A program made the position numbers and the translations under genes. From Monoplex corrugatus (taxonomy: Eukaryota; Mollusca; Gastropoda; Littorinimorpha; Ranellidae), in the NCBI GenBank assembly GCA_030674185.1, contig JAPXFY010000016.1, forward strand, positions 38,209,966 through 38,273,965: a stretch of DNA of 64,000 nucleotides. Reading direction: 5' to 3'. The notes beneath the pieces were generated by a model. It worked only from the letters and a program-made list of their open reading frames with translations. It had not been told where the DNA came from and searched no databases. This document shows, one piece after another, positions 24,981 to 38,670 of the stretch (position 1 is its first letter; each line of letters opens with the position of its first letter).

Positions 24981-25254
24981 CCCTCCATCCCACTCCCCAA
25001 AATGGACAGACTAAACAAAACACACCGAAAATATGAGTGCATATAAATGATAATTCGATGCAACTCATGCGTCATTTATTCTGTTAATATTTACACAATA
25101 TCAAAGTAAAAATAGTTCAGAAACTAAAGCAACAAGGCACGCTCTCTGCTCACTCTAAGTAATGACAACTGGGCATTTGGTGAAGTGACTTCAAACGGTG
25201 CAGTATACAACAAGGTTCCATGGATTTGTGTGTATGTTTCACGTGTTTTAGGGC

Positions 25255-27400
25255 ACACACATTCCACTCCTGACATACACATCACACACATTCCACTCCT
25301 GACATACACGTCACACACATTCCACTCCTGACATACACATCACACACATTCCACTCCTGACATACACATCACACACATTCCACTCCTGACATACACATCA
25401 CACACATTCCACTCCTGACATACACGTCACACACATACCACTCCTGACATACACGTCACACACATTCCACTCCTGACATACACATCACACACATTCCACT
25501 CCTGACATACACATCACACACATTCCACTCCTGACATACACGTCACACACATACCACTCCTGACATACACGTCACACACATTCCACTCCTGACATACACG
25601 TCACACACATTCCACTCCTGACATACACGTCACACACATTCCACTCCTGACATACACGTCACACACATTCCACTCCTGACATATACGTCACACACATTCC
25701 ACTCCTGACATACACATCACACACACTCCACTCCCAGCATACACATCACACACATTCCACTCCTGACATACACATCACACACTCCACTCCCAGCATACAC
25801 ATCACACACATTCCACTCCTGACATACACATCACACACATTCCACTCCCAACGTACACGTCACACACATTCTACTCCTGACATACATGTCACACACATTC
25901 CACTCCTGACATACACGTCACACACATTCCACTCCTGACATACACGTCACACACATTCCACTCCCAACACACACGTCACACACATTCCACTCCTGACATA
26001 CACATCACACACTGTGACACATTCCACTCCTGACATACACGTCACACACATTCCACTCCTGACATACACGTCACACACATTCCACTCCCAACATACACGT
26101 CACACACATTCCACTCCTGACATACACGTCACACACATTCCACTCCTGACATACACGTCACACACATTCCACTCCCAACATACACATCACACACATTCCA
26201 CTCCTGACATACACATCACACACATTCCACTCCTGACATACACATCACACACATTCCACTCCTGACATATACGTCACACACATTCCACTCCTGACATACA
26301 CATCACACACATTCCACTCCTGACATACACATCACACACACTCCACTCCCAGCATACACATCACACACATTCCACTCCTGACATACACATCACACACACT
26401 CCACTCCCAGTATACACATCACACACATTCCACTCCTGACATACACGTCACACACATTCCACTCCCAGCATACACGTCACACACATTCCACTCCTGACAT
26501 ACACATCACACACATTCCACTCCTGACATACACATCACACACATTCCACTCACAACATGCACATCACACACATTCCACTCCTGACATACACATCACACAC
26601 ATTCCACTCCCAACATACACATCACACACATTCCACTCCTGACATACACGTCACACACATTCCACTCCTGACATACACATCACACACATTCCACTCCTGA
26701 CATACACATCACACACACTGCACTCACAACATACACAATCCACTCCCGACATACACATCACACACATTCCACTCCTGACATACACGACACACACACTGCA
26801 CTCACAACATACACATTCCACTCCCGACATACACATCACACACATTCCACTCCTGACATACACGACACACACATTCCACTCCCAGCATACACAACACACA
26901 TTCCACTTCCAGCATACACATCACACACATTCCACTCCCAGCATACACATCACACACATTCCACTCCCAGCATACACATCACACACATTCCACTCCCAAC
27001 ATACATACCACACACATTCCACTCCCAATATACACATTCCACTACCAACACACACAGTACACTCCCAACACACACATTCCACTTCCAACTTATGCATTCC
27101 ACTTCAAACATGCACATCATACATATTCCACTCACAATGTAGGCCTACTCATTCCACTGCTAACAAACATGTCATACTCCCAACACACACATTACACACA
27201 TTCCACTTCCAACACACACACTCCGCTCCAAAGATACACATTTCACTCCCAACACACACATTTCACTCCCAACACACACATTCCACTCCCAACATACACA
27301 TTCCACTCCCAGTATACACATTCCACTCCCAACATACACATTCCATTCCCAACATACACAACACACACAATCCATTCCCAACGTATACACTATCTTCAGT
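25255..27400. repeat. 29-bp minisatellite, about 70 copies
   Basis: The unit is ttccactcctgacatacaca + tcacacaca. Variants: cccaacat, cccagcat, and cgtc for catc. Beyond 26.75 kb units shorten and diverge. Confidence 0.97.
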
Positions 27401-27599
27401 AACAACACAGACATGATATGACCATTCCACATGTCAGCATACAAGATCCAGGACTGTGCACATCCACACATAACATCATGTATCATCTCAGTAACAGGTT
27501 GATACAAGTGGAATACATGACTTCATGATACACGTAATGCATGGTTAGCATACACTTGATATACAAATCTTCCGTCAAAAATATAACCGTTATTTAATG

Positions 27600-29450
27600 C
27601 CTGCATATTACTTACACCTGGGCACCATTCGTACTTGAATATACGCTTTGATAACAACATGGTGTTGAAAAATCACAATTAATGTACAGCCACTCATAAC
27701 AAACTTTGATAATAACATGACATTGAAAAATCACAACAGCCACTCATAACAACCTTCAATAATAACATTATGACAATAACAAACTTTGATGATGTTGATA
27801 AATCACAATTCATACATAGCTACACAAATCATACTTTGATAAAACCATTATGATAAAGCTAGATGCAGCAAACTTTGATAATAGCATTATGATAAAGCTA
27901 CATAGAACAAACTTTGATAATAACATAACGCTGACAAATCACTATTATAATAAACGTCCACAAATAATATACTTTAATACTAGCATTGAGATAAAGCTAC
28001 ACATTATAAACTGATAATATGATGTTGATAAACCACAATTATAACACAGCTTCATATCAATACTAAACTTTTATAACAACATTGAGAAAAAATAACACAC
28101 TGTAAGCTCTGATAATAATATGATGTTGATAATCCACATACATAACATAGCTTGACATAAAAAAATTGATTTAATAGCTCCACATATTAAGCACTGATAA
28201 TGATATGATGTTGATGAACCCCAATAATGACACAGCTACACACAAAACACTTTGATAATAACATGGTAATCATAGCAACATACGATAAACGTGGATAATA
28301 ACATGACATTGATAAACCACAATCATAATGTAGCTATAAGTTCAATAAAAACGGAGAAGAATCACTGAATCATGGTTAAACTGAGAATGACACAAAATCT
28401 ATACAGATCATCAAGCCACTCAGCAATATCTGTTTCTCTATAGTTGGATTTAAATATGTTTCTCCACTACTATGCTGAACGTTCGGATCAGTAAAGAAAC
28501 CAGGAATTCAGTGCAGTGTCTTTGTTCATAAATGGATTTAAATGTTTTGTTCACTGCGAGACTCGACATCCAGAGAAGTCAAACAATTCTGCAATAGCAG
28601 TGTTTCTAACCAGCTGTACGTTGTGTCATGCCCATAACACTTAACAGTTTTATCTCCATTAGTCGAACAACTTTGCAACAGCAGAACGTTCATAACCTAA
28701 TGTTAGGCGTGTCTTGCCCATGATACACAACAGTTCTTATCTCCATAAGTCAAACAACTCTGCAATAGCAGTGTTTATAATCAAAAATAGATGTTTTTAT
28801 CCACCATGCTACTTAACAATGGATAAATCAAACATAGTACAGTGTTAATACTCGGACTTAAACCTGTCCATCTTTCTTGATACAAAATACAACACATGTC
28901 AAAACAGCTGCAATAGCAGCGTATTATTACATGGATTAAAATGGCTTTTTTGACTGTAGTGAACTGTTTTATGTCATAATTGGATAGGCGGATACTAACA
29001 TCAAGCCAAACAAAGACAATGAAGAGAAACTTTCATAGTCAAGATCACATGGATTTCAGAAACATTTTAAGCACAAAACGGCCAGCTAACAACAAAATCA
29101 TCTCTCACATTACTGCACCAAAGTTCACATTGTCCAAAACGACATATATCCAGATATAACGCATGGTCAAACACATCCTGACTAAACATCTGGTCAAATC
29201 ATGGTACAGTACCTTCACAGAATAAATGTCTGGACCTTGCAAGTGAAAAGTTTCGTCATAGTAACAGTGAAATTTAGACACATCCTTTTATCTGGACATG
29301 ATACATCAAAGTGTAACAGGAACAAACATTCAGACACATCGTTTAATGTGGACAAGTTGCGTGGATGTGTATCAGGAACAAACATTTTGACATGTTATTT
29401 TGTCTGGACAAGTTACATCCATATGTAACAGGAACAATCCTTGGTCACAA
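27600..29450. repeat. Three blocks of degenerate tandem repeats
   Basis: 27.6-28.33 kb has about 65-bp units with tttgataataacatgatgtt and gataaatcacaat. 28.4-28.95 kb has about 110-bp units with caactctgcaatagcagtgt and tatctccat. 29.15-29.44 kb has about 64-bp units with tctggacaagttacatc and gtaacaggaacaa. No coding region recognised. Confidence 0.6.
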
Positions 29451-29749
29451 CCTTGTGATATGGAAGCATGCAAAATATGGAATGATGAAAATGGTCTGAC
29501 TGTGAAAAATGGTCTTTAACATTGCCAGCTGCTGATGGATGTATCACCATGATCATATATAAAAACAACATCAATAGAAAAAAATTAACACCAGTAATTA
29601 CAAAAAATACATACAATTTAAAAAAATAATGATGATGATGATAATAAAAACATAGTGAGAGGCAGAATGATGGTAACAGCAGCAACAATAACAATAATAT
29701 AAAAAGTAACGATTTATCAAGGGCCACTCCACCACTGTAGTGCCTTGAT

Positions 29750-32700
29750 GTGCACTTAACATAACAACTAACAATATGAACACTCTAAGGAAACATGAAC
29801 ACTCTAAAGAAAACATGAACACTCTAAAGAAAACATGAACACTGTAAGGACAACATAACACTCTAAAGAAACATGAACACTGTAAGGACAACATGAACAC
29901 TGTAAAGGAAAACATGAACACTCTAAAGAAAACATGAACACTGTAAGGACAACATGAACACTTAAAGAAACATGAAACACTGTAAAGGACAACATAAACA
30001 CTGTAAGGACAACATGAACACTGTAAGGACAACATAAACACTGTAAGGACAACATAAACACTGTAAGGACAACATAAACACTGTAAGGACAACATGAACA
30101 CTGTAAGGACAACATAAACACTCTAAAGAAAACATGAACACTGTAAGGACAACATAAACACTGTAAGGACAACATGAACACTGTAAGGACAACAAAACAC
30201 TGTAAGGACAACATAAACACTGTAAGGACAACATGAACACTGTAAGGACAACATGAACACTGTAAGGCAACATGAACACTCTAAAGAAAACATAAACACT
30301 TAAGGACAACATAAACACTGTAAGGACAACACAAACACTGTAGGACAACATGAACACTGCTAAGGACAACACATAAACCTGAAGGACAACAAAAACACTG
30401 TAAGGAAACAACATGAACACTGTAAGGACAACAAAACACTCTAAAGAATAGCATGAACACTGTAAGGACAACATGAACCTTAAAGGAACATGAACACTGT
30501 AAGGACAACACAAACACTCTAGAAGAAAACATGAACACTGTAAGGACAACATACACACTCTAAAGACACATGAACACTGTAAGGACAATACAAGAACACT
30601 GTAAGGACAACATAACACTCTAAAGACAACACTAAACACTGTAAGGACACAACACTAAACTTTTAAGAGAACAACATAAACACTCTAAGGACAACATGAA
30701 CACTCTAAAGGGCAACTGAACACTCTAAAGACAACATAACACTGTAAGGGCAACAGAAACACTCTAAAGACAACATAACACTGTAAGGACAACATAAACA
30801 CTCTAAAGACAACATGAACACTTAAGGGCAACAAAACACTGTAAGGACAACATAACACTCTAAGGACAACATGAACACTGTAAGGACAACACAGAACACT
30901 GTAAGGACAACAGAACACTTAAGGACAACAGAACACTGTCAAGGACAACATAAACATCTAAAGACAACACAAACACTCTAAGGACAACACAAACACTCTA
31001 AAGGACAACACAAACACTCTAAGGACAAACAAACACTCTAAGAACAACACAAACACTCTGAGGACAACACAAACACTCTAAAGACAACAACATAAACACT
31101 TAAGGACAACACAAACACTCTAATGGATAGCATGAACACTGTAAGGACAACATGATACTCTAAAAGATACAGAACACTCTAAGGACAACACAAACACTCT
31201 ATGGATAACATGAACACTTAAGGACAACATAGCACTCTAAAGACAGCATGAACACATTGAGGAAAACAAACACTCTGAGGTACAACACAGTCTAAAGACA
31301 ACACAAACACTCAAGGACAACACAACACGTCTAACTTTACCAAATAGACAACAAAAACATAGGGACAACGTGAAACACTCTAAAGGACAGCACTGAACAC
31401 TTAAGGACAACACAACTCTAAAGACAACAGGAACACCCTAAGAACAACACAAACACTCAAAGGAAAACACAAACACTCAAAGGACAACACAAACACGTAA
31501 AGACAACACAAACACTCTAAGGACAACACAAACACTCAAAGGACAACACAAACACTCAAAGGACAACACAAACACTGTAAGGACGACACAAACACTAAAG
31601 GACAACACAAACACTCAAGGAACAACACAAACACTCTAAGGACAACACAAACACTCTAAGAACAACACAAACACTCAAAGGACAACACAAACACTCAAAG
31701 GACAATACAAACACTCAAAGGACAACACAAACACTGCAAGGACAACACAAACACTGCAAGGACAACACAAACACTGTAAGGACAACACAAACACTCAAAG
31801 GACAACACAAACACTGTAAGGACAACACAAACACTCTAAGGAAAACACAAACACTCAAAGGACAACACAAACACTCTAAGGACAACACGAACACTCAAAG
31901 GACAACACAAACACTCAAAGGACGACACAAACATTGTAAGGACAACACAAACACTCTAAGGAAAACACAAACACTCAAAGGACAACACAAACACTCTAAG
32001 GACAACACAAACACGGTAAGGACAACACAATACGGACAACACAAACACGCTAAGGACAACACAAACACTCAAAGGACAACACAAACACTGTAAGGACAAC
32101 ACAAACACTCTAAGGAAAACACAAACACTCAAAGGACAACGCAAACACTCAAAGGAAAACACAAACACTCTAAGGATAACACAAACACGGTAAGGACAAC
32201 ACAAACACTCTAAGGACAACACAAACACTCTAAGGACAACACAAACACTCAAAGGACAACACAAACACTCTAAGGACAACACAAACACGGTAAGGACAAC
32301 ACAAACACTCTAAGGAAAACACAAACACTCTAAGGACAACACAAACACTCAAAGGACAACACAAACACTCTAAGGACAACACAAACACTCTAAGGAAAAC
32401 ACAAACACTCTAAGGACAACACAAACACTCAAAGGACAACACAAACACTCTAAGGACAACACAAACACTCTAAGGAAAACACAAACACTCTAAGGAAAAC
32501 ACAAATACTCAAAAGGACAACATGAACACTCAAAGGATACAACAGACACTCAAAGGACAACACAAACACTCTAAAGACAACATGAACACTGTAAGGACAA
32601 TATGAACACTCTAAAGACAACGTGAACACTCTACGTACAACACAGGACAACATGAACTTTTGAAGACAACATGAACTCTAAGGACAACACAAATACACGG

Positions 32701-32785
32701 TAAGGACAATAATGACATCGTGAACATTCTAAAGACAACACAAAACAATCTAAGGATAACACACACACTCTAAAGATACTGATAA
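29750..32785. repeat. 20-bp minisatellite, about 150 copies
   Basis: The left half has units aacatgaacactgtaaggac; the right half (from about 30.95 kb) has aacacaaacactctaaggac, with frequent 1-bp indels. Val/Leu/Cys-rich minus-strand frames are by-products. Confidence 0.96.
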
Positions 32786-32794
32786 ATAAGATCT

Positions 32795-33230
32795 CCAGTT
32801 TGGTTATGTGGAAAAATTCTCGGAGTTTTGCGTTCATCATGTGGAACGATTCTTGGATTTTTGCGTTCAAAGTCATTACTGTGTGTTTGCTACAGGGCCA
32901 TGGCTTGGACATGTTTGATGTTGTGGTTGGCTTTATGGAAATGGATGGCAACTGGTTTGGGACAGTTGCGGCGGATGTTGGTCAGGTGTTCTGAAATACG
33001 ACCACACAGTTAGCGGGATGTTTTTACTATACATATCTGATTGCAAATTTTGCACTGGATGGCGTAGATTATGTTGTGAGTTTGGCAGGAAAACGTTTGT
33101 TTTACTTGAAACGAGCCTTTTGGCTCATGATCATGCAGTGATGTGGTGGAGTTGATGTGTAGGAAAATTTGACAATTGGTTTTGGAGGAAGAAAAGATGC
33201 CTGGTGTGGTGGTAGCAATACCCAACGTAT
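32795..33230 (-). mobile_element. Penelope-like element, GIY-YIG-type C-terminal remnant
   Basis: Minus-strand translation from 33225 gives INSTTSLHDHEPKGSFQVKQ, TFSCQTHNIIYAIQCKIC. Past a stop it gives RISEHLTNIRRNCPKPVAIH and FHKANHNIKHVQAMAL, with duplicated debris toward 32.8 kb. The order (cysteine-rich ..NIIY.I.C..C.., R..EHL..IR, PVA.HF) fits the endonuclease end of Penelope-like retroelements. It is interrupted by stops. The assignment is by motif order only. Confidence 0.6.
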
Positions 33231-34500
33231 CCGTCAGGTGTGTGACATCATGACGTCTTGCCTTCTGACGTCAGATGATTTGTGATGACACCATGCCCAT
33301 GAACTGTCTTGAATGCAAAACCAAAAACAATATGGAGATGGGGCGAATTTTTGCTCTACAAACGGTCAGAAGCAGAAGCGAACCAGAACTATGTACAATC
33401 AGATTCACAATCAACGTGAACTGTCACAATAAGCACAAGAAGTATAAGCTATTACTGATACAGTCGGGATAGATAGAGTACATGTCCAACTGATGGATGT
33501 CACATCCCTGTTTCAAGTTCAAGTGACAAGGAAAGGAATTCAATGCTTTATGTATTTCGGGAGGTGAAATATATAACCGATGTGCTATTTCTATAATACG
33601 CATTTTAAACGATCTAGTCTTCTCTGTAATCACCAGGCTTTTTTTTACGACGCTGAACAACAGTATATTCTGTTGGGGTAAAACTGCCGTCTGCATCTGA
33701 GTAACAAAGTTCTGCTTAGAATATCAGACGAACAGTACGTTACACCAAAAAGGTAGAATGTCTTCACACAGACGATGTCTTCACACAGACGATGTCTTCA
33801 CACAAACCTTTACACCAGTAAGCTGCTTTCATGCGTTCTTCTTTACCAAAACGTTTGGCCTTGTGTCAGAATGTCATGCCTTGGATTTCATAAAAAATAG
33901 CATTTTCACGTATACTGTCTTAATCACAACACTTGATATATATGTTCCACAAGGATGTAGCCTATGTCCACGTCAGCTTCGGTGTCAATAGAAAAGGCTA
34001 CCCATGTGCTGGCCACGACACAAGGTTCCAGCCGAACTATGGGCTCCACCCTTTTCACAATTTACACTGTTCATTGGCTTCTGTCCGCTGCTGAAACACT
34101 GTATCAGTAAGCGGCATAACATACATTCCATGCATTGATATGACTGTTTATCTATAAATGTATTAGTTAATGTATTTGGGGACATTACCTTGGACTACCT
34201 CAGCTTGCCTGCCTGCTTGTGGCTACTCGGCTATATCAGTTGTCTGTTGGATCCATTTCACCTGCATTGGGCAGCAATCCTGGCCTCCTCCCCATCCAAA
34301 CCCTCTTGAGCCGACCGATATCATCCGGCCACCCTCTGGGTAGTCCATGTTGCCACCTCCTTAACATGGGATGTGCTCAGCCCTTGGCATGACCCCCGCC
34401 TAGGTAGGCCGGCTCCCCGGCTGCAGCCTGGGTCCTCCACTGCATGCATGTTGTCCACAAAACCACCCCCACCCCACTCTTCTTGTAGCTGCCTCGACCC
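33230..34500. other. No gene recognised
   Basis: Unique-looking DNA downstream of the transferase stop. It contains a small 18-bp triplication (gatgtcttcacacagac) near 33.76 kb. It may hold the transferase 3' UTR; no clear polyadenylation signal seen. Confidence 0.4.
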
Positions 34501-34529
34501 GACATCATTGGACCCCACCTTGCATCATG

Positions 34530-34840
34530 GACACCTCCTGATCATGGGACCCTTGCATCATAGGACCGCCTCGCTGCATCATAGGACCACCCTGCATCAT
34601 GGGCCCACCCTGCATCATGGGCCCACCCTGCATCATGGGCCCGCCCTGCATCATTGGATCCGCCTGCTTCATCAACGGACCCCTCTCTGCATTAGACACC
34701 CCCTTGCATCATACGACGGCCCCCTTGCATCACAGGACCACCCCCTTGCATCATGGACCGCCTCCCTGCATCATCGGTCCACCACTGGCATCATGGGACC
34801 TCCCCCTGCATAACAGGTCTCCCCTCTGCATGGCGCCCGC
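34530..34840 (-). repeat. 18-bp repeat encoding PMMQGG
   Basis: Plus-strand units catcatgggcccaccctg and variants repeat about 15 times. On the minus strand they read Gly-Pro-Met-Met-Gln-Gly. The array overlaps the end of the transferase reading frame and extends some 200 bp beyond its stop. The period is a multiple of three, so the peptide repeat is kept wherever the frame is. Confidence 0.8.
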
Positions 34841-35173
34841 CTGAGCCATCTGCCTGCCTGGCATCTGCATCATAGGATCCTGCGCATTTCTGGGTGGCCC
34901 TCCACCCGCCTGCATCTGCTTGATCTGCATCTCAATGTCGTTCAGCATCTCCTTGGCCGACTTCTGTTCCACCTTCTGCTTGCCGTCCTCCTCAACCTTG
35001 GCGTCTGGGACTGGCGCGGCCTTGCCCTCGTTGGCCAGGCTGGCGGGCGTGCCCGTCTGCTCAAACTTCCACACCTGACCCTCCACCCCCCGCCGACAGC
35101 TCTGCATGACCAGCCGCGGCCCCTTCATCAGCTGCAGGCACAAGCCTGTCTGGTCGTGTTTCAACTGGAAGGC
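34751..35173 (-). CDS. GalNAc-transferase terminal exon with atypical tail
   Basis: The acceptor is gtgtgttgcag. The first 42 codons ([25 protein letters not shown]) complete the third ricin-B repeat, where most family members would end. The frame continues for about 98 residues: a charged segment ([34 protein letters not shown]), then a Met/Gln/Gly/Pro-rich end ([25 protein letters not shown]) and TGA at 34751-34753. Downstream DNA continues to encode PMMQGG units in another frame, so the stop may be a recent frameshift or a sequencing indel. Confidence 0.85.
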   Translation of the reverse strand, partial: AFQLKHDQTGLCLQLMKGPRLVMQSCRRGVEGQVWKFEQTGTPASLANEGKAAPVPDAKVEEDGKQKVEQKSAKEMLNDIEMQIKQMQAGGGPPRNAQDPMMQMPGRQMAQAGAMQRGDLLCRGRSHDASGGPMMQGGGP

Positions 35174-38100
35174 CTGCAACACACGATGGTCACATGTGCA
35201 GACACAATATCGACAACATTAACACTGAACACATTAACAACATCAACATCAACAAGAACGACATTAACGTCAACAACAGTAACAACAGTAACAACATCAA
35301 CAACATTACCAACAACATTAACAACATCAACAATATTGACAACATTAATAATAATATCATCAACAACAGTACGATCATCAAAAACATAAGTAATTTTAAG
35401 ACACAAACAGCATTAACAAGATTAACAACAATAACAACATCAGCAGGATAACATTAACAGCATCAACAACATTATCAGCATCAACAACACTAACGACATC
35501 AACAACATTATCAGCATCAACATTATCAGCATCAACAACATTATCAGCATCAACATTATCAGCATCAAAACACTAACAGCATCAACAACACTAACGACAT
35601 CAACAACACTAACGACATCAACAACATTATCAGCATCAACAACATTATCAGCATCAACAACACCAACAGCATCAACAACACTAACGACATCAACAACACT
35701 AACGACATCAACAACAGGAACAGAGTTGTAGCTTCTCTCTAAACATAAGAGCTCAGAACTCAAAACATTTATTTCCTGTCAGAGCACTAAAATGGGGGGC
35801 TGTAATACCTATAACACAGGCCTAACGATACGGGACCTGAAAATATCTGAAGCCTCTGTCACCTTATTCCCCAGTCCTATGGCCTCAGGGTTATGGGACA
35901 ACCCTTTACCTTTGTTTTTTACTTCTGCAGTTGCTAATGATTCATGATTGGTCTGATGATTTATGGCTGCAAAGCCTGGACTCTCAGAAAAGCTGATTGC
36001 AAAAGAATTGAGGCACCAGAGGCATGGTTTTATCGGAGACTACTACGTGTCAAATGGACAGACAGAAGAACTAATGAAAATGCCCTGGAAGAACTTGATA
36101 CCACCAGAAAATTATTAGCAGACATCAACAAGAGAAGACTAAAATACATTGGCCATGTGTCACGTGGCAAGAACACAGTCCTCATGGCAACCATTTTTCA
36201 AGGAAAACCAGAGGCAAAAAGGAAGAAAGGCAGGTTTCCACTCTCATTCATCGTCAACATAACCGACATCATCATCACCATCATCATCAAATGCCCTGCC
36301 ACATGGCGTTGGCGATCATGGCCCTCCATATGCATCTATCCCTTGTTTCCGCAAGCACATCTTCCACCCTCTCTGAGCTCAGCCAATCTGCAAGTCCGTC
36401 CAGTATTTTTTCCCTGGTTCTACCTGATGCTCTCTCTCCTTCCACCTTTCCTGTTGTGACCAGGTGCTCTAATTCCCCTTTCCTCATAAAATGGCCTATA
36501 AATGTTGCCTGTCTTTTCCTAATCTTCTTATGAATGATCTTCTTGTGTCTGCCTCCATCAAGACTGTCTCGTTCGTTTTCTTTGCTGTCCATGGAACTCT
36601 CAACATTCTTCTTAGAAACATCAGCGGCCTAAATATTCAAGAAGTCATCCACGAAAGTCAAGACAGAGCGGTTTGGAAGAGAATGGTGGTATCAAAGAGT
36701 GCAGTGGCCAATACTGAACCCCGTGACGCCGACAGGCGAGACAGGTTACTACTACTGCTGGTGTTGATCGCTCCGTCAATCTAATCAGACAATGGATGCA
36801 ACTCGTTAAGGACCTGGTAAGATGTGGAACTACTACCATTACTGAGAATAGTATTAAGTGTTTTCATGGAGAAGATCATGCAGAAAACCCTCCACGCGCA
36901 CCACGTCTCCATCTCCACTGATGTCAGAATCATTAACAATCTAACATTTGTCAACAGCATCATGGTGAATACCAACACTAAACTGCATGATTTCACCAAC
37001 AGACGTATTGACAGTGCAAGGGTACATGTATATGGAATGGACGTCAGCAATGACAAAAATAAAGTCATAGTCAAACCACAACTGGCAGCAGTACAAAAGT
37101 CTACATGAATGGCCACACATTAGATGAGATTGACAGCTTCAAATACCTGGGACCTAAGCTTGCCACAAATGGCAGCTTCACAGCAGATATAGGCATCAGC
37201 AATGGCCAGACTCATAGACACGTATAGAGAAACCTGACGGCTAGCTCTGTCACATTCTATAACATCACTGCCTCACTGTACCACGGGATTCGCCAGCATA
37301 CAGTGCTAAATAACACTGCTATATCATTCAGCTAGTTTCAATTCAATTTTGTGGCAAATTCCTAAGTTTAAGAGAAAATTATGATTATGATAAAAAATAC
37401 CCAACACACACACACACACTCACGCACGCACACACGCACGCACGCACGCGCACCCCCCCCCCCCCCACACACACACACAACCGAGAAATTTTGCCAAAAA
37501 GCTCTCATCCTGTTCCATGACATACAAACAGGAACACAAAATGACCATAATACATGCAATATTATTTATCAAACAACAATCTTCAACTTGTCTCAACATT
37601 ATTTCGAGGTCTACAGGCGTTAAACTGACAAAACTGTAGGAATGGATGCTGGGGTTATCATGGATCAGAAGATTGCCCAGTAGCCACAATGAACAGGATA
37701 TGAAGAAGCCACACTATCAACTTCACTACCAAGTTCACGCTGTCCAAATCACTACCAGTCTCCATCACCACCATCAACGTTGTCAACACCATCACCTCCA
37801 TCAACACCATTATCACCACTATCAATACCATTAACACCATCATCACCACGAAGTACACACTGACCAAATCACTCCTAGTCTCCATCATGACCATCATCTC
37901 TGTCAACACCATCACCTCCATCAACACCGTTGTCACCACTATCACCACCAAGAACAGACTGTACAAGTCACTTCTAGTCTCCATCCTCCTCAAAGGGTGC
38001 GACACTTGGACACTGCTTGCTGACTCACAGAAGATAAATCAGGCTTCTGAGTGCTTACATTCCCAGGTTTTGTGATCTCCCCACTTTGCCATTCCGAATG

Positions 38101-38632
38101 TAAACGAGGAAACTAACGACTGGGTCCGAATGTGTCATGCAGCACTAGGACGGCCCCTCTGCTTGGTGAAATGGCCACTGTGTGGTATCGGAAGGTGGGA
38201 GGTGACTGTCGGGTCAGTGGTGAGGCATTGATGCTCTGGGTCCCATCCAGCACTATTGGGTGTTTTTTGTTAACTATCACCAGTAGATGACACTACTATC
38301 ACTACTATACTATAAAGGTACAGGCTGCAGGGACACCGTTTTCAATTCACAGCACTGGCAGAATGAAGTAGGATGTTCAACCTCACTGGACAACAGAACT
38401 TGACGTGAACCTTACAACAACGGAGATAAATCATAATGTTGAACACACATTTACCTCATAAACTTGATGTAAAATTTAAAAACAACAAAATAAACGAACA
38501 AAACTACAGCAATGGTAAAATGAATATGATGAAAACCATTCATTATTTACACCATAAACCCACATAAAAACACACTATTTACACACTAAACACGATCTAA
38601 AAAGAAAAGTACAATACTGGCAGAAACGCGCG

Positions 38633-38670
<38 letters not shown>

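Noticed and set aside
25255..27400. CRISPR-like regular array
   Set aside because: Units are contiguous 29-bp tandem repeats without unique spacers, in an intron-bearing genome.
36287..36592. 101-codon minus-strand gene
   Set aside because: It is the LINE-B C-terminus nested in LINE-A, repeated identically at 42514-42819 and in decayed form at 0.9 and 7.1 kb.
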